The notes below the pieces were generated by a model, which did no database searches, was not told the DNA's origin, and saw only the letters and a program-made list of their open reading frames with translations. Below, in pieces: positions 20,100 to 29,279 of a stretch of 64,000 nt of DNA; the stretch's first letter is position 1, and each line of letters opens with the position of its first letter. Source of the stretch: Ferrovibrio sp046297895 (GTDB lineage Bacteria > Pseudomonadota > Alphaproteobacteria > Ferrovibrionales > Ferrovibrionaceae); NCBI RefSeq assembly GCF_046297895.1, contig NZ_JBKBHC010000009.1, positions 124,001-188,000 on the forward strand, written 5' to 3'. A program made the translations under genes and the position numbers.

Positions 20100-20539
20100 T
20101 CCGCCGGCCCTCCCCAAGCCGCCGGATTCCCTCATTTTCCACGATCCGGCCTGACCTTCATCGCCTCGCCGTCAGGCAGGGTCAAGTGATTTCGGCCAGC
20201 GGGAAGCCATACGAAGCCACCTGCAATTATGCGGAGGCCCCACCACGCATCTCCTGTATGAATAGAAATGATAAAATCATTCATCCAGCAATTGCAGCCC
20301 GCATCAGCCACGACTCGACGGGTGCGGGGCCGTGCCGGTCAGGCCCCGTCAGGCAGGGCACATGTGGCATAATCAGGGAAATGGCGAATAGAAACACGTG
20401 CCGGCGCCTCGTCGTTGTCGAGCACTGTGGCGGAACTGACCATGCCAGCCCCAGCGCCAGGTCGCGCCAGTTGATGCTGCACTCCAGTTCAGGCTCGAAG
20501 CTGGCGCTGGTCTTGATCAGGACTTCTACTGCCGGCGGT
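20100..20539. other. Gap between the autotransporter and the catabolic operon
   Basis: This 440-base gap has no intact gene. It contains a stranded RmlC fragment (20441-20536), an AT-rich palindrome AATGAT-AAA-ATCATT (20267-20281) and a 7-bp GC hairpin (CGGGGCC at 20325-20331, complement at 20342-20348) that could help end the leftward operon. The autotransporter promoter should lie here; TTGACC at about 20180-20185 on the minus strand is a possible -35, without a clear -10. Confidence 0.5.
20441..20536 (-). pseudogene. Fragment of an RmlC-like gene (direct repeat copy B)
   Basis: On the minus strand this reads PAVEVLIKTSASFEPELE followed by an INWRD-type segment, matching residues ~127-158 of the RmlC-like protein at 17839-18393. 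The N-terminal and C-terminal parts are missing. It abuts the stop of the TIM-barrel gene at 20540. About 8 of 96 bases differ from copy A, several at third codon positions, suggesting the fragment was once under coding constraint or came from a related intact gene. Confidence 0.8.
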
Positions 20540-21376
20540 CTAGACGGCCGTGGCGTGCCGTTCCTTGCAGATGCGCAGCACCTCGTCGGCATCGCGCCGC
20601 CACCAGTTGCCTGCCGACATGATTTCGACCTCGCAGAAACCGTCATAACCCACGCCCTCCACCATGGCACGGATGGCGGGAATGTCGATCACGCCATCGC
20701 CCATCATGCCGCGGTCGAGCAGCAGGTCGGTGGTCGGTACCAGCCAGTCGCAGACATGGAAGGCCAGAACGCGCTTGGCCGCGCGCCCGATCTGCGCCGC
20801 CAGCGTCGGATCCCACCAGACATGATAGACATCGACGGCGACGCCGAGATGGCGGTCATTCGGCCCTGAGCCCAGGCCGTCGCAGATGTCGAGCGCCTGG
20901 CCCAGCGTGTTCACGCAGGCACGGTCGGCGGCATACATGGGGTGCAGCGGCTCGATGGCCAGCGGCACACCGGCTGCCCTGGCATGCTCCAGCACGGCTG
21001 CGATGCCGTCCCGCACCTGGCTCCGCGCCCCGGCGATATCCTTGGACCCGGCCGGCATGCCGCCCACCACCAGCACCAGGCATTGCGCACCAAGGGCCGC
21101 TGCATCGTCTATGGCACGCTTGTTGTCCTCGATGGCGGCGGCACGTCCGGCGGCATCGGCGGCAGGAAACATCCCGCCCCGACAGAGTCCGGTCACGGTC
21201 AGGCCGACATCGCGGATATGCTTCGCGGCCTTGGCGGTGGTGTATTCCGCCAGCTTGTCGCGCCAGGGCGAGATGCCAGTTATGCCGTGGCGCGCGCAGC
21301 CTTCGATACACTGCTGCAGCGACCACTGTTCTTTCACGGTCGCCGTATTGAGCGAGAGCGGACCTGGCTTCGTCAT
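20540..21376 (-). CDS. Sugar phosphate isomerase/epimerase family TIM-barrel protein (second of the cluster)
   Basis: A 278-residue protein of the xylose-isomerase-like TIM-barrel (AP endonuclease family 2) superfamily. Candidate divalent-metal ligands are the Glu in AIEPLHPMYAADR, the Asp/His in VDVYHVWWDP, the His in VLAFHVCDWLVP and the Glu in FCEVEIMSAGNWW. Such enzymes isomerise or epimerise keto-sugars and sugar acids. The ATG overlaps the DUF993 stop by four bases, so it ends the five-gene catabolic operon. The substrate is unknown. Confidence 0.85.
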   Translation of the reverse strand: MTKPGPLSLNTATVKEQWSLQQCIEGCARHGITGISPWRDKLAEYTTAKAAKHIRDVGLTVTGLCRGGMFPAADAAGRAAAIEDNKRAIDDAAALGAQCLVLVVGGMPAGSKDIAGARSQVRDGIAAVLEHARAAGVPLAIEPLHPMYAADRACVNTLGQALDICDGLGSGPNDRHLGVAVDVYHVWWDPTLAAQIGRAAKRVLAFHVCDWLVPTTDLLLDRGMMGDGVIDIPAIRAMVEGVGYDGFCEVEIMSAGNWWRRDADEVLRICKERHATAV

Positions 21377-22536
21377 GCAGCAATTCCGTGCGTCGCCATC
21401 ACGGCCCTCATGCGGCTGGCCGCGCGGTCGGGATCGTCAAGCAGGCCGGCGGCATCGGCCAGGCGGAACAGTTCGGCAAGATGCAGGGCCGAACGCGTGC
21501 TCTGCTGGCCGCCGACCATGACAAAGTGATCCTGATGGCCGTTCAGATACGCCATGAAGACCACGCCGGTCTTGTAGAAGCGGGTCGGCGCCCTGAAGAT
21601 ATGGCGCGAGAGCGGCACGGTGGGCGCGAGGATGTCGTGAAAGGTCTTCACATCCTTGCGGGCCAGCGCACCAAGAGCCGCCGAGGCCGCCGGTGCGATG
21701 GCGTCAAATATGCCAAGCAACGCATCGGAATGGCCTTCCGTATCGCCGGCGATCAGTTCGGCGTAGTTGAAATCGTCGCCGGTATACATGCGCACGCCTT
21801 TCGGCAGGCGACGGCGCATCACGATCTCCTTATCCTTGTCTAGAAGCGAAATCTTGATGCCGTCGACCTTCGCGGCATTGGCCGCTATCACATCCAGGCA
21901 GGTCTGCATCGCCTGCATGTGGTCGCCATTGCCCCAGTAGCCGGCCAGGGCGGGATCAAACATCTCGCCCAGCCAGTGTAGGATCACCGGCTGCTTCACC
22001 TGACTCAGAATCCGGCCATAAACCTTCACGTAGTCGTCGGGCGTTCTGGCACAGGCCGCCAATGCACGACTGGCCATCAGGATGATGCGACCGCCGAATT
22101 TCTCGATTGCCGCGCACTGTTCCTCATAGGCGGCGATCACCCGGTCGATGGTGACATCGGGGCCCGGCGCCAGATGATCGGTACCGGCGCCGGAGGCGAC
22201 CACGGCGCCCGGCACGTCCTTCGCGGCATCCAGCGAACGGCGGATGAGCTCCAGCGCATCCTTCCAGTCCAGACCCATGCCGCGCTGGGCGGTATCCATC
22301 GCCTCGGCCACGCCAAAGCCAAGCGACCAGAGATGCCGGCGAAAGGCGATGGTGCGCTCCCAGTCGATGGCGGGCGCCAGCCATGGGTCGTTGTCGGCCA
22401 GCGGATCGGCCACCACATGGGCGGCGGCGAAGGCCACGCGGCTGAAGGGCGGTTGCGACACCGGGAAGGCCCTCGGCGCCTTCAGGCTGTAAGGCGCCAG
22501 CTTGCCGGGACCGGCGGGCAAGTTCAGCGTCGTCAT
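21373..22536 (-). CDS. DUF993 family protein (dihydrodipicolinate-synthase-like barrel)
   Basis: A 387-residue protein recognised as DUF993 by IDWERTIAFRRHLWSLGFGVAEAMDTAQRGMGLDW, by GRIILMASRAL, and by a C-terminal THGIA. The family is related to the DHDPS/N-acetylneuraminate lyase TIM-barrels; the lysine in GIKISLLDKDKE is at the place where such aldolases form a Schiff base, so a retro-aldol or dehydratase step on a keto-acid sugar is a reasonable inference. It starts 1 base after the oxidoreductase stop and overlaps the next TIM-barrel gene. Confidence 0.8.
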   Translation of the reverse strand: MTTLNLPAGPGKLAPYSLKAPRAFPVSQPPFSRVAFAAAHVVADPLADNDPWLAPAIDWERTIAFRRHLWSLGFGVAEAMDTAQRGMGLDWKDALELIRRSLDAAKDVPGAVVASGAGTDHLAPGPDVTIDRVIAAYEEQCAAIEKFGGRIILMASRALAACARTPDDYVKVYGRILSQVKQPVILHWLGEMFDPALAGYWGNGDHMQAMQTCLDVIAANAAKVDGIKISLLDKDKEIVMRRRLPKGVRMYTGDDFNYAELIAGDTEGHSDALLGIFDAIAPAASAALGALARKDVKTFHDILAPTVPLSRHIFRAPTRFYKTGVVFMAYLNGHQDHFVMVGGQQSTRSALHLAELFRLADAAGLLDDPDRAASRMRAVMATHGIAA

Positions 22537-22537
22537 G

Positions 22538-23692
22538 TCAGGCCTTCAGTTCCGGCAGATCGATCCAGCGGCGCTCCTTCCAGCTTTTCAGGCCGGCCTC
22601 GGCGAGCTGCACGCCCTTGGCGCCTTCCAGCAGGGTCCAACGGAAGGGTTCGTTGTCCACCACATGGCGGATGAACATTTCCCACTGGGCACGGAAGCCG
22701 TTGGGATAGACCTTGTTGTCGGGCATTTCCTGCCAGGTCTCGAAGAAGTTGATGCTCTGCGGGATATCCGGGTTCCAGACCGGCTTGGGCGTGGCCACGC
22801 GCGGCTGCACGAAGCATTTATGCAGGCCGGCCACAGCCGAACCCAGCGTGCCATCGACATGGAAGGTGACCAGGTCATCGCGCCGCACGCGCGTGACCCA
22901 GGAGGAATTGATCTGCGCGATCACCCCGCCTTCCAGCTCAAAGGTGGCATAGGCGGCATCGTCGGAATCCGCCTTGTAGGGCTTGCCGTTCTCATCCCAA
23001 CGTTTCGGGATATGGGTGGCACCGAGGCAGGAGACGCTCTTCACGCCGCCGAACAGATTGTCGAGGACGTAGCGCCAGTGACAGAGCATATCCAGAATGA
23101 TGCCGCCGCCATCCTTCGTCCGGTAATTCCAGGACGGACGCTGCGCCGGCTGCCAGTCCCCCTCGAAGACCCAGTAACCGAACTCGCCGCGCACCGACAG
23201 AATCTTGCCGAAGAAGCCGCTGTCGATCAGCACCTTCATCTTCTCCAGGCCAGGCAGGAACAGCTTGTCCTGTACCACGCCGTTCTTCACCCCGTATTTC
23301 CTGGCCGCCTTCACCAGGTCCATGGCCACGGCCAGCGTTTCGGCAGTGGGCTTCTCGCAGTAGATGTCCTTGCCGGCGGCCATCGCCTTTTTCAGTAGGC
23401 CGGCCCGCGCCTGGGTGGTGGCCGCATCGAAGAAGACGGTATCGTCCTTGTTCTTGAGCGCCGTGTCGAGATCGTCGGTGTAGCGCTCGATGCCATGGTC
23501 CCTGGCAAGGCGCGCCACCTTGTCGAGATTACGTCCCACCAGGATCGGATCGGGCATGACGCGGCGGCCATTTTTCAACACCACGCCGCCATCCTTGCGG
23601 ATCGCGCAGATCGAACGGATCAGGTGCTGGTTCATGCCCATGCGCCCGGTGACGCCGTTCATGATAATGCCGAGACGGATATCCTTGCTCAT
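22538..23692 (-). CDS. Gfo/Idh/MocA family oxidoreductase
   Basis: NAD(P)-dependent sugar or inositol dehydrogenase type, 384 residues. The N-terminal Rossmann half has a glycine-rich turn in IIMNGVTGRMGMNQHL and the family EKP motif in YCEKPTAETLAV. The C-terminal half forms the sheet domain with GGGIILDMLCHWRYVLDNLFG, where a catalytic His is expected. The ATG at 23692 is preceded by AGAAGGA; longer frames to 23812 run into the enolase-like gene. It lies 16 bases after that gene and 1 base before DUF993. Substrate unknown. Confidence 0.88.
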   Translation of the reverse strand: MSKDIRLGIIMNGVTGRMGMNQHLIRSICAIRKDGGVVLKNGRRVMPDPILVGRNLDKVARLARDHGIERYTDDLDTALKNKDDTVFFDAATTQARAGLLKKAMAAGKDIYCEKPTAETLAVAMDLVKAARKYGVKNGVVQDKLFLPGLEKMKVLIDSGFFGKILSVRGEFGYWVFEGDWQPAQRPSWNYRTKDGGGIILDMLCHWRYVLDNLFGGVKSVSCLGATHIPKRWDENGKPYKADSDDAAYATFELEGGVIAQINSSWVTRVRRDDLVTFHVDGTLGSAVAGLHKCFVQPRVATPKPVWNPDIPQSINFFETWQEMPDNKVYPNGFRAQWEMFIRHVVDNEPFRWTLLEGAKGVQLAEAGLKSWKERRWIDLPELKA

Positions 23693-23708
23693 TGGTTTGT
23701 GTCCTTCT

Positions 23709-25124
23709 TCAAGAATGCAGCGGCATGGGGGCGAGGTCGCCCCAATCGGGTTCGGCGCCACTGCCGTAAGCGGCGACATCCAGCAGGCTGTCGAGCGCGA
23801 TGGCGCCATCACGGATGGCTAGCCGCACGCGGCCATCCTGGCGGCGATAAAGATCGGGATGGGCGGCAAGGAAGGCCGCCTGCTCTGCTTCCGGTGCATC
23901 GCCGAAACCGTCGACATAATGGTGCCCATTGCGCTCGACATGACTCAGGCCGAGGGCAGCGACCAGCACCAGATCCTGCTGCAGCGCCAGCCCGGCCTGG
24001 CAGGTCAGATCCTCGCCAGTGACAAAATAGCCGCCGCCCCACTGGATGCAGCGGGCCGCATTCAGGACGGCGCGGTACACGCCCTTGCAGGTCTTGGACG
24101 AGATGCCGCGATAGCCCAGTTCGCGGGCACGCGGGAAGACGTCGTAATCGGCATCCGATTCATCGACAATCAACGGCACCTGAGCCGACAGGCCGTGGAC
24201 CGGCCGCTCCAGCGCCGAGGCGCGTTTGATCGGCTGCTCGATATAGCGGATGGAGGCACAGAGCCGGCGTAGCGCCGGTTCGTTCTGCATGGCCTGCCAC
24301 AGCGCAGCAATGCCGGCGGCATCATCGTATTGTTCGTTGCCGTCAAGGCTGGACTGATAGCCGCCGGAAATACGGTCAAGCACGACGGCAATCGCCGTCA
24401 GCCGCGCGAGATCGGCCGCGATGTCGCCGCCCACCTTCAGTTTGAACCAGGCCTGCCCATAGGCGGCGATCACCGCCTCCAGGCTTTCGGGCAGGCCGTC
24501 ATTCAGCCGGCGCGCGGGCCCCAGATCGGCCTCGGTAAGCGGGTCCAGCATGCCCACGGTGTGACGCGCAGCTATGTGCCGCACCGGCTGCAAATCCCTG
24601 AGAAAGCCATCTAGCGCAAAACCGGCGAGATCGGGCGTGAGCGTGGCGGTGATGCCGAACAGATTGCGCTGCAGCGCCGGAACGAAACCCATGCCCTGCA
24701 TGCGGCAGAGCGCGTCGATCACGGCCCGGTCAAGCAGGGCCGGACCATAGACGGCGACCAGCGCATTCAGCCCCCGCTTCGCCCCGGCCCGCACCAGCGC
24801 CGCATGATGGGTGGCGGAATGACCGAAGGCGCTGCGCGGTGTGGCATCGGACAGATAGGCGTCGCGCGCCAGGCGCAGGCTGAGACGCAGCTGGTCAAAA
24901 TTCTGCTCATTGCTGAGCGCCGGATTCTTGTCGAACCATTTCGGCACCATCAGTTCGGCGGCCATGCCCCAGGCGGAACGGCCGTCTTGTATGTCGATGC
25001 GCAGCCGCAGGAAGGCCTGCGGCGCCTCGGTCAGCGTCACCACGCCGAAGCGGAATGGCAGGCGCAGGCGCACTGGCCGCTCATACAGCGCGATTTCGGT
25101 TATGCGGAAGGCTGGCGCGGTCAC
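23709..25124 (-). CDS. Enolase superfamily enzyme (mandelate racemase/muconate lactonizing type)
   Basis: A 471-residue protein with a capping domain at the N-terminus and a TIM-barrel whose end-of-strand residues fit the superfamily: a KxK pair in FKLKVGG, Asp in SLDGNEQY, Glu in YIEQPIK, Asp/Glu in LIVDESD and Lys in SSKTCKG. Members abstract a proton alpha to a carboxylate, so a sugar-acid dehydratase or epimerase is likely. It is longer than the usual 350-400 residues, with extra sequence around residues 75-190. It overlaps the first TIM-barrel gene by four bases. Confidence 0.82.
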   Translation of the reverse strand: MTAPAFRITEIALYERPVRLRLPFRFGVVTLTEAPQAFLRLRIDIQDGRSAWGMAAELMVPKWFDKNPALSNEQNFDQLRLSLRLARDAYLSDATPRSAFGHSATHHAALVRAGAKRGLNALVAVYGPALLDRAVIDALCRMQGMGFVPALQRNLFGITATLTPDLAGFALDGFLRDLQPVRHIAARHTVGMLDPLTEADLGPARRLNDGLPESLEAVIAAYGQAWFKLKVGGDIAADLARLTAIAVVLDRISGGYQSSLDGNEQYDDAAGIAALWQAMQNEPALRRLCASIRYIEQPIKRASALERPVHGLSAQVPLIVDESDADYDVFPRARELGYRGISSKTCKGVYRAVLNAARCIQWGGGYFVTGEDLTCQAGLALQQDLVLVAALGLSHVERNGHHYVDGFGDAPEAEQAAFLAAHPDLYRRQDGRVRLAIRDGAIALDSLLDVAAYGSGAEPDWGDLAPMPLHS

Positions 25125-25948
25125 CGCGGCGCCTCCAGGAGATCGCGCAGATAACGGATGGCGAAAGCCGCCGCACCCGGACCGTCAGGGTCGTAGACGA
25201 ATGGTTCGACGCCCAGATCGCCGACGTAGCCATGGCGTTGCAGCGCCGCGATGACCGGCGCGAAATCCATCTCGCCCTGACCCGGGCCCTTGCGGTTGGG
25301 ATCATTGACCTGGACATGCGCGATCAAACCGCTGGGCAGCCAGCGGTCCAGCAGCACAGGGACGGGATCGGCCTCGGTGAGTCCCGCGGCGCTGCAATCG
25401 ATCATGGTGCGGAAGGCGCTGTTGCCGATGGCCTCCACCACACCGATCGCCTCGGCCACCGTGTTGATGAAGTTTGTCTCATGTCGCGACAGCGGCTCGA
25501 GGCAGTAATGCACGCCCGCCTGTTCCGCCGCCCGCGCCGCCGCGGCAAAGGCCTCCAGCGCCCAACCCTTGGCCGGCAACGGATCGTGCCCGGGCAGGCG
25601 CCGCTGGGCCGGCGAGCCATGCACCAGATAGCGGCCACCAAGATCGGCGCAGAGATCGCACAGGGCTGCCATGACGTTGATCGTGCGACGACGGATATCG
25701 GCATCAGGATCGGTGATCGACAGCCCCTTGGGCGCCACCAGCAGCCAATGCAGCCCGGTAACGGCGAGGCCGGTTTGCTCGACGGCGCGACGGACCGCCC
25801 GGCGTTCGGCGGCGGTGAGCGCCAGCGGATCGTCAGCCAACGTGAACGGTGCGAGCTCCAACCCGTCATAGCCCAGTTCAGCCGCCAGAGCGCATTGCGC
25901 CTGCAGCGACATACCGGCCAGGACCTCGTTGCACAGGCTGATCCGCAT
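25121..25948 (-). CDS. Sugar phosphate isomerase/epimerase family TIM-barrel protein (first of the cluster)
   Basis: A 275-residue xylose-isomerase-like TIM-barrel protein beginning MRISLCNEVL. Metal-ligand candidates are the Glu in YCLEPLSRHETNFINT, the Asp in MIDCSAAG, the His in IAHVQVNDPNRKGPGQGEMDF and the Glu in LGVEPFVYDP, a pattern close to hydroxypyruvate isomerase, tagatose epimerase and inosose isomerase relatives. It is the first gene of the catabolic operon, directly behind a promoter with a TetR-type palindrome. Confidence 0.85.
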   Translation of the reverse strand: MRISLCNEVLAGMSLQAQCALAAELGYDGLELAPFTLADDPLALTAAERRAVRRAVEQTGLAVTGLHWLLVAPKGLSITDPDADIRRRTINVMAALCDLCADLGGRYLVHGSPAQRRLPGHDPLPAKGWALEAFAAAARAAEQAGVHYCLEPLSRHETNFINTVAEAIGVVEAIGNSAFRTMIDCSAAGLTEADPVPVLLDRWLPSGLIAHVQVNDPNRKGPGQGEMDFAPVIAALQRHGYVGDLGVEPFVYDPDGPGAAAFAIRYLRDLLEAPR

Positions 25949-25961
25949 CGCCTTTTCCGTT

Positions 25962-25977
25962 GTAACCAGATAGTTAC
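25962..25977 (-). promoter_or_regulatory. TetR-type operator before the catabolic operon
   Basis: Palindrome GTAAC-N6-GTTAC overlapping the downstream edge of the -10 box of the operon promoter. The same palindrome with identical spacing occurs before tctC (29280-29295). A repressor bound here would block transcription. The nearby TetR gene at 29315-29968 is the natural candidate. Confidence 0.75.
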
Positions 25978-26006
25978 TTATACCGACACCTAGCTGCCAC
26001 CGTCAA
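25977..26006 (-). promoter_or_regulatory. Sigma-70-type promoter of the catabolic operon
   Basis: On the minus strand TTGACG (26001-26006), an 18-base spacer and TATAAG (25977-25982), five of six consensus matches in each box. It precedes the first TIM-barrel ATG by 28 bases and follows the tctA stop, so the catabolic genes can be transcribed separately from tctCBA. Confidence 0.7.
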
Positions 26007-26015
26007 TACGACGGA

Positions 26016-27551
26016 TCAGCCGTTTCGACCGAACAGCCCGGCGACGGGCCGCTTGACCGCTGCCATCGCGCGGTCGAAAGCCCGGCGGAAAGATGGCACG
26101 CTCAGAAGAATCATCAGCAGCACCGCCGTGGCCATGACCGCGCTGATCGGGCGGGTCAGGAAGGGCGTGAGGTCGCCGTCCGACAGCACCAGGCCGCGGC
26201 GCAGGCTTTTGTCGAGGATGTCGCCCAGCACGATGCCGAGCACCAGCGGCGCGATCGGATAGTTGAAGCGGCGCAGCACGAAGCCGATCACGCCGAAGGC
26301 CAGCATCACGTAAACGTCGAACAGGCGCGAGGCGATGGCAAACGAGCCAACGGTGCAGAGTACAAAGATCACCGGCATGATCAGTGTGCGCGGCACCAGA
26401 AGGATCTTGACCAGCAGCTTGGTCAGCACCAAGCCGTAGAAGAGAATGCCGAAACTGGCGAGCAGCATCATTGCCACCACGTCGTAAACGAAGGTGGGAT
26501 TCTCGACCATGATCAGCGGGCCCGGACGAATACCGTGGATCAGCATCGCGGCCAACAGCACGGCGGCAGGAGCCGAGCCCGGCACAGCCAGGGTCAGTAC
26601 CGGAATCACCGCGCCGGGAATCGAGGCGTTATCGCCGGTTTCCGCCGCCATAAGGCCCTCCACCGAACCCTTGCCGAATTTTTCCTTCTCCTTGCTTGCC
26701 CGGCGCGCCGCGGCATAGGAACTCCAGGCCGCAACATCCTCACCCACGCCAGGCACGATCCCGATGAAGGTGCCGATCAGGCCGGAACGGATCACGGTGC
26801 GCCAGTACTGCAGCACGTCGCGGATGCGCGGTATGACGCGGTCGAGCGCGTTGATCACGTATTTGCGAGGCTTCTCGCGCATCACCATCAGCACCTCGGC
26901 AAAGCCGAAGGCTCCGACCAGCGCCGGGATCAGGCCAATGCCGCCCGAAAGATCGTGAATGCCGAAGGTGAAGCGGTCATAGGCATACATGCCTTCCTGG
27001 CCAATGGCGGCGATCAGTAGCCCGAGAAACCCGGCAATCCAACCCTTCAACGGGTCGGTGCCGGTGAGCGTGCCCGAGATCACCACGCCGAACACCGCCA
27101 GCCAGAAAAATTCGTAGGCGCCGAATTTGAGCGCCATCTCGCCCAGCACCGGAGTGAACAGGGCGAGCCCCACCATGCCGATCCAGGTGCCGACCACCGA
27201 ACCGGAGGTGGCGATGCCCATGGCACGGCCGGCGAGCCCCTGCCGGGCCAGCGCATGACCATCGAGGCAGGAAGCAGCCGAGGCCGGCGTGCCGGGAATG
27301 TTGAGCAGGATGGCGGTGCGGCTGCCACCGTATATGGCCCCGATATAGGTGCAGATCAGCACCAGGATTGCCTCGTTGGGCGACATCTTCAGCGTCATCG
27401 TCGTCATCAGCGCCACACCCATGGTGGCGGTGAGACCGGGCAGAGCGCCGATGATCACGCCGATCAGCGTGGCGCCGAGCGTGTAGACTATCGTGGCCGG
27501 CGTGATGGCGCCGAGGATGGAAGACCCGAAAGCGAGCAGACCTTCAAACAT
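26016..27551 (-). CDS. Tripartite tricarboxylate transporter large permease TctA
   Basis: Large membrane subunit of a Tct-type tripartite importer, 511 residues with about eleven to twelve hydrophobic segments. It shows the paired family motifs GALPGLTATMGVALM near residue 37 and GIVPGVGEDVAAWSSY near residue 250, and GGSRTAILLNIPGTPASAAS. I chose the ATG at 27551, which gives the canonical start MFEGLLAF; the frame upstream is arginine-rich shadow of tctB. It follows tctB after 11 bases. Confidence 0.93.
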   Translation of the reverse strand: MFEGLLAFGSSILGAITPATIVYTLGATLIGVIIGALPGLTATMGVALMTTMTLKMSPNEAILVLICTYIGAIYGGSRTAILLNIPGTPASAASCLDGHALARQGLAGRAMGIATSGSVVGTWIGMVGLALFTPVLGEMALKFGAYEFFWLAVFGVVISGTLTGTDPLKGWIAGFLGLLIAAIGQEGMYAYDRFTFGIHDLSGGIGLIPALVGAFGFAEVLMVMREKPRKYVINALDRVIPRIRDVLQYWRTVIRSGLIGTFIGIVPGVGEDVAAWSSYAAARRASKEKEKFGKGSVEGLMAAETGDNASIPGAVIPVLTLAVPGSAPAAVLLAAMLIHGIRPGPLIMVENPTFVYDVVAMMLLASFGILFYGLVLTKLLVKILLVPRTLIMPVIFVLCTVGSFAIASRLFDVYVMLAFGVIGFVLRRFNYPIAPLVLGIVLGDILDKSLRRGLVLSDGDLTPFLTRPISAVMATAVLLMILLSVPSFRRAFDRAMAAVKRPVAGLFGRNG

Positions 27552-27562
27552 GGATCCCGACC

Positions 27563-28069
27563 TCAGGGCAGGCGCAGAAGGAACAGGTCTTCGAACACGT
27601 ACTGCACCACAAGGCCCGTGATCAGGCCATGAACGGCGGCGATGAGGGCGCCGCGCGCCAGTTGGCGGCTGGCGCGCCGGTCCTGGTATTCGAAGATGAA
27701 GACGAAAACAGCAATGAAGATGGCCGCCGCCAACCAGAAAGGCAGGCCACGACCGACCATACCGACGGCGAATGCGAGACAGAGCGCCATGAGAAGCAGC
27801 AGGCGCCAATGATCGGCAAGACGGCCGCTAGCCGACGCATGACGGGCAAGGGCACCCGCGCCGATCGCGCGCAGCAGCAGCGCGCCACCCATCAGCGCCA
27901 GCACCGCGCCCAGCAGCATCGGCACTAGGCCGGGAATCGAATAGACGGGAATCGAGAGATGCGCGAGCCGGTCCATGGTCCAACCGCCCCAGACAATCGA
28001 CAGGCCCAGCATGATCCAGGCCAGACCCCACCACAGATCGGCACGCGGCGACGGCTTGTCGTCTTCCAT
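27563..28069 (-). CDS. Tripartite tricarboxylate transporter small permease TctB
   Basis: Small membrane subunit of the Tct importer, 168 residues with four hydrophobic segments: ADLWWGLAWIMLGLSIVWGGW near the start, IPGLVPMLLGAVLALMGGALLLR, the central LLLLMALCLAFAVGM and the C-terminal LITGLVVQYVFEDLFLLRLP. The order tctC-tctB-tctA is the usual one. The start is the ATG at 28069, with an adjacent GTG at 28072 as an alternative. Confidence 0.88.
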   Translation of the reverse strand: MEDDKPSPRADLWWGLAWIMLGLSIVWGGWTMDRLAHLSIPVYSIPGLVPMLLGAVLALMGGALLLRAIGAGALARHASASGRLADHWRLLLLMALCLAFAVGMVGRGLPFWLAAAIFIAVFVFIFEYQDRRASRQLARGALIAAVHGLITGLVVQYVFEDLFLLRLP

Positions 28070-28108
28070 CACTCAACTCGCAGGATTATGGTCGGAACAG
28101 GAAACGGA

Positions 28109-28136
28109 CGGCCGCCCGGCTTGAACCGGGCGGCCG
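28109..28136 (-). promoter_or_regulatory. Intercistronic stem-loop between tctC and tctB
   Basis: Perfect 11-bp GC stem (CGGCCGCCCGG at 28109-28119, complement at 28126-28136) with a 6-base loop, followed on the minus strand by a short T-rich stretch (GTTTCC). It lies just after the tctC stop. It could attenuate the permease genes or protect the tctC message. Confidence 0.65.
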
Positions 28137-28153
28137 CGATACTTGCGGGCGAC

Positions 28154-29185
28154 TTATGGCCGCGGGATGCCCAGCGTGTCGGGCGAGACCTTGGCCTTGC
28201 CGCCATCCTGCAGGATCCAGGCAGCACCCTGGATCGCCGGGAAGGCAGCCTTCTTTGCCGCCTCGCCATGCTCGACGCCGAACAGCGCGCCCTTCTCGGT
28301 GGCGTATTTCTTCAGCGCCGCCGATTTCTTCATCTGCTCGGACCAGATCTTGTCGAGCGTGGCTGTCACCTCGGCCGGTACACCCTTGTGCACGAATATA
28401 CCGAAATAGTTGGTCTCAGTGCGGAAGCTGGGGATCGTCTTGGTCACGGGCTCGATCGGATCGACCCCCGCCACTTCCAGCGGCCGGTCGGCCAGCACGG
28501 CCAGCGGACGCAGGCGTTTGGCGCGGATCATCTCAACCTGCTCGACACCGAGCTGGGTCGTGACTTCGGTTTCGCCCGATACGGTGGCGATCACCGCCGG
28601 ATTGCCGCCATCGTAGGAGACATGCTTGTAGGTAACGCCGGCGGCCTTGGCGAAGGCCTCGATGCCGAAATGCCCCGACGAGTTGACGCCCGCGGTGGCC
28701 ACCGACACGGCGCCGGGCTTAGCCTTCATCGCCGCGATCAGGTCGGCCAGCGTCTTGTAGGGCGAATTCGGATTGACGCTGATGACCGACTGGTTGGCGA
28801 CGGTGAGATAGAAGTTCCAGTCGGCCATCTTGGTATCGAGCAGGCCGGACACGGCATAGGTGCCGATATCCTTGGCGGCACCGGCGGTCCAGGTATAGCC
28901 GTCCTTGGGTGCCTCCAGCGCGCTCTTTGTGCCGATCGAACCGGACGCGCCGCCCTGGTTCACCACCACGATCTTCTGGCCCAGAATGCCTTCCAGTTCG
29001 GCAGCCGCCACGCGGGTGACCTGATCGGTCGAGCCGCCAGCCGCCCAGGGCACGATGATGGTGATCGGCTTGCTGGGTTTCCACTGCGCATATGCGCCCG
29101 GTGCGGCGAGCGCGATGGCTCCCAGCGCAAAGCCTGCAACGGCCGCGCGAATCAATTGGCTGCCTGTCATGACACTGCCCGTCAT
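28154..29185 (-). CDS. Tripartite tricarboxylate transporter substrate-binding protein (Bug/TctC family)
   Basis: Periplasmic receptor of the Tct importer, 343 residues. A signal peptide ends around APGAYAQ; it is followed by the family start YPSKPITIIVPWAAGG-type segment (here WKPSKPITIIVPWAAGGSTD), VVNQGGASGSIGT, and the conserved YDGGNPAVIATVSGETE. The ATG at 29185 is preceded by GGAGGAGAA. Bug proteins bind carboxylates; given the downstream enzymes, a sugar acid or related keto-acid is a reasonable guess. Confidence 0.93.
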   Translation of the reverse strand: MTGSVMTGSQLIRAAVAGFALGAIALAAPGAYAQWKPSKPITIIVPWAAGGSTDQVTRVAAAELEGILGQKIVVVNQGGASGSIGTKSALEAPKDGYTWTAGAAKDIGTYAVSGLLDTKMADWNFYLTVANQSVISVNPNSPYKTLADLIAAMKAKPGAVSVATAGVNSSGHFGIEAFAKAAGVTYKHVSYDGGNPAVIATVSGETEVTTQLGVEQVEMIRAKRLRPLAVLADRPLEVAGVDPIEPVTKTIPSFRTETNYFGIFVHKGVPAEVTATLDKIWSEQMKKSAALKKYATEKGALFGVEHGEAAKKAAFPAIQGAAWILQDGGKAKVSPDTLGIPRP

Positions 29186-29279
29186 GGCGTTCTCCTCCGT
29201 TGTTGTCCCGGCCCGTGGCCGTGGATCGTTGTCGTTGCGGCACAGCATTTCGCCACGCAGCGCGCTTGTCAACGAAGAA

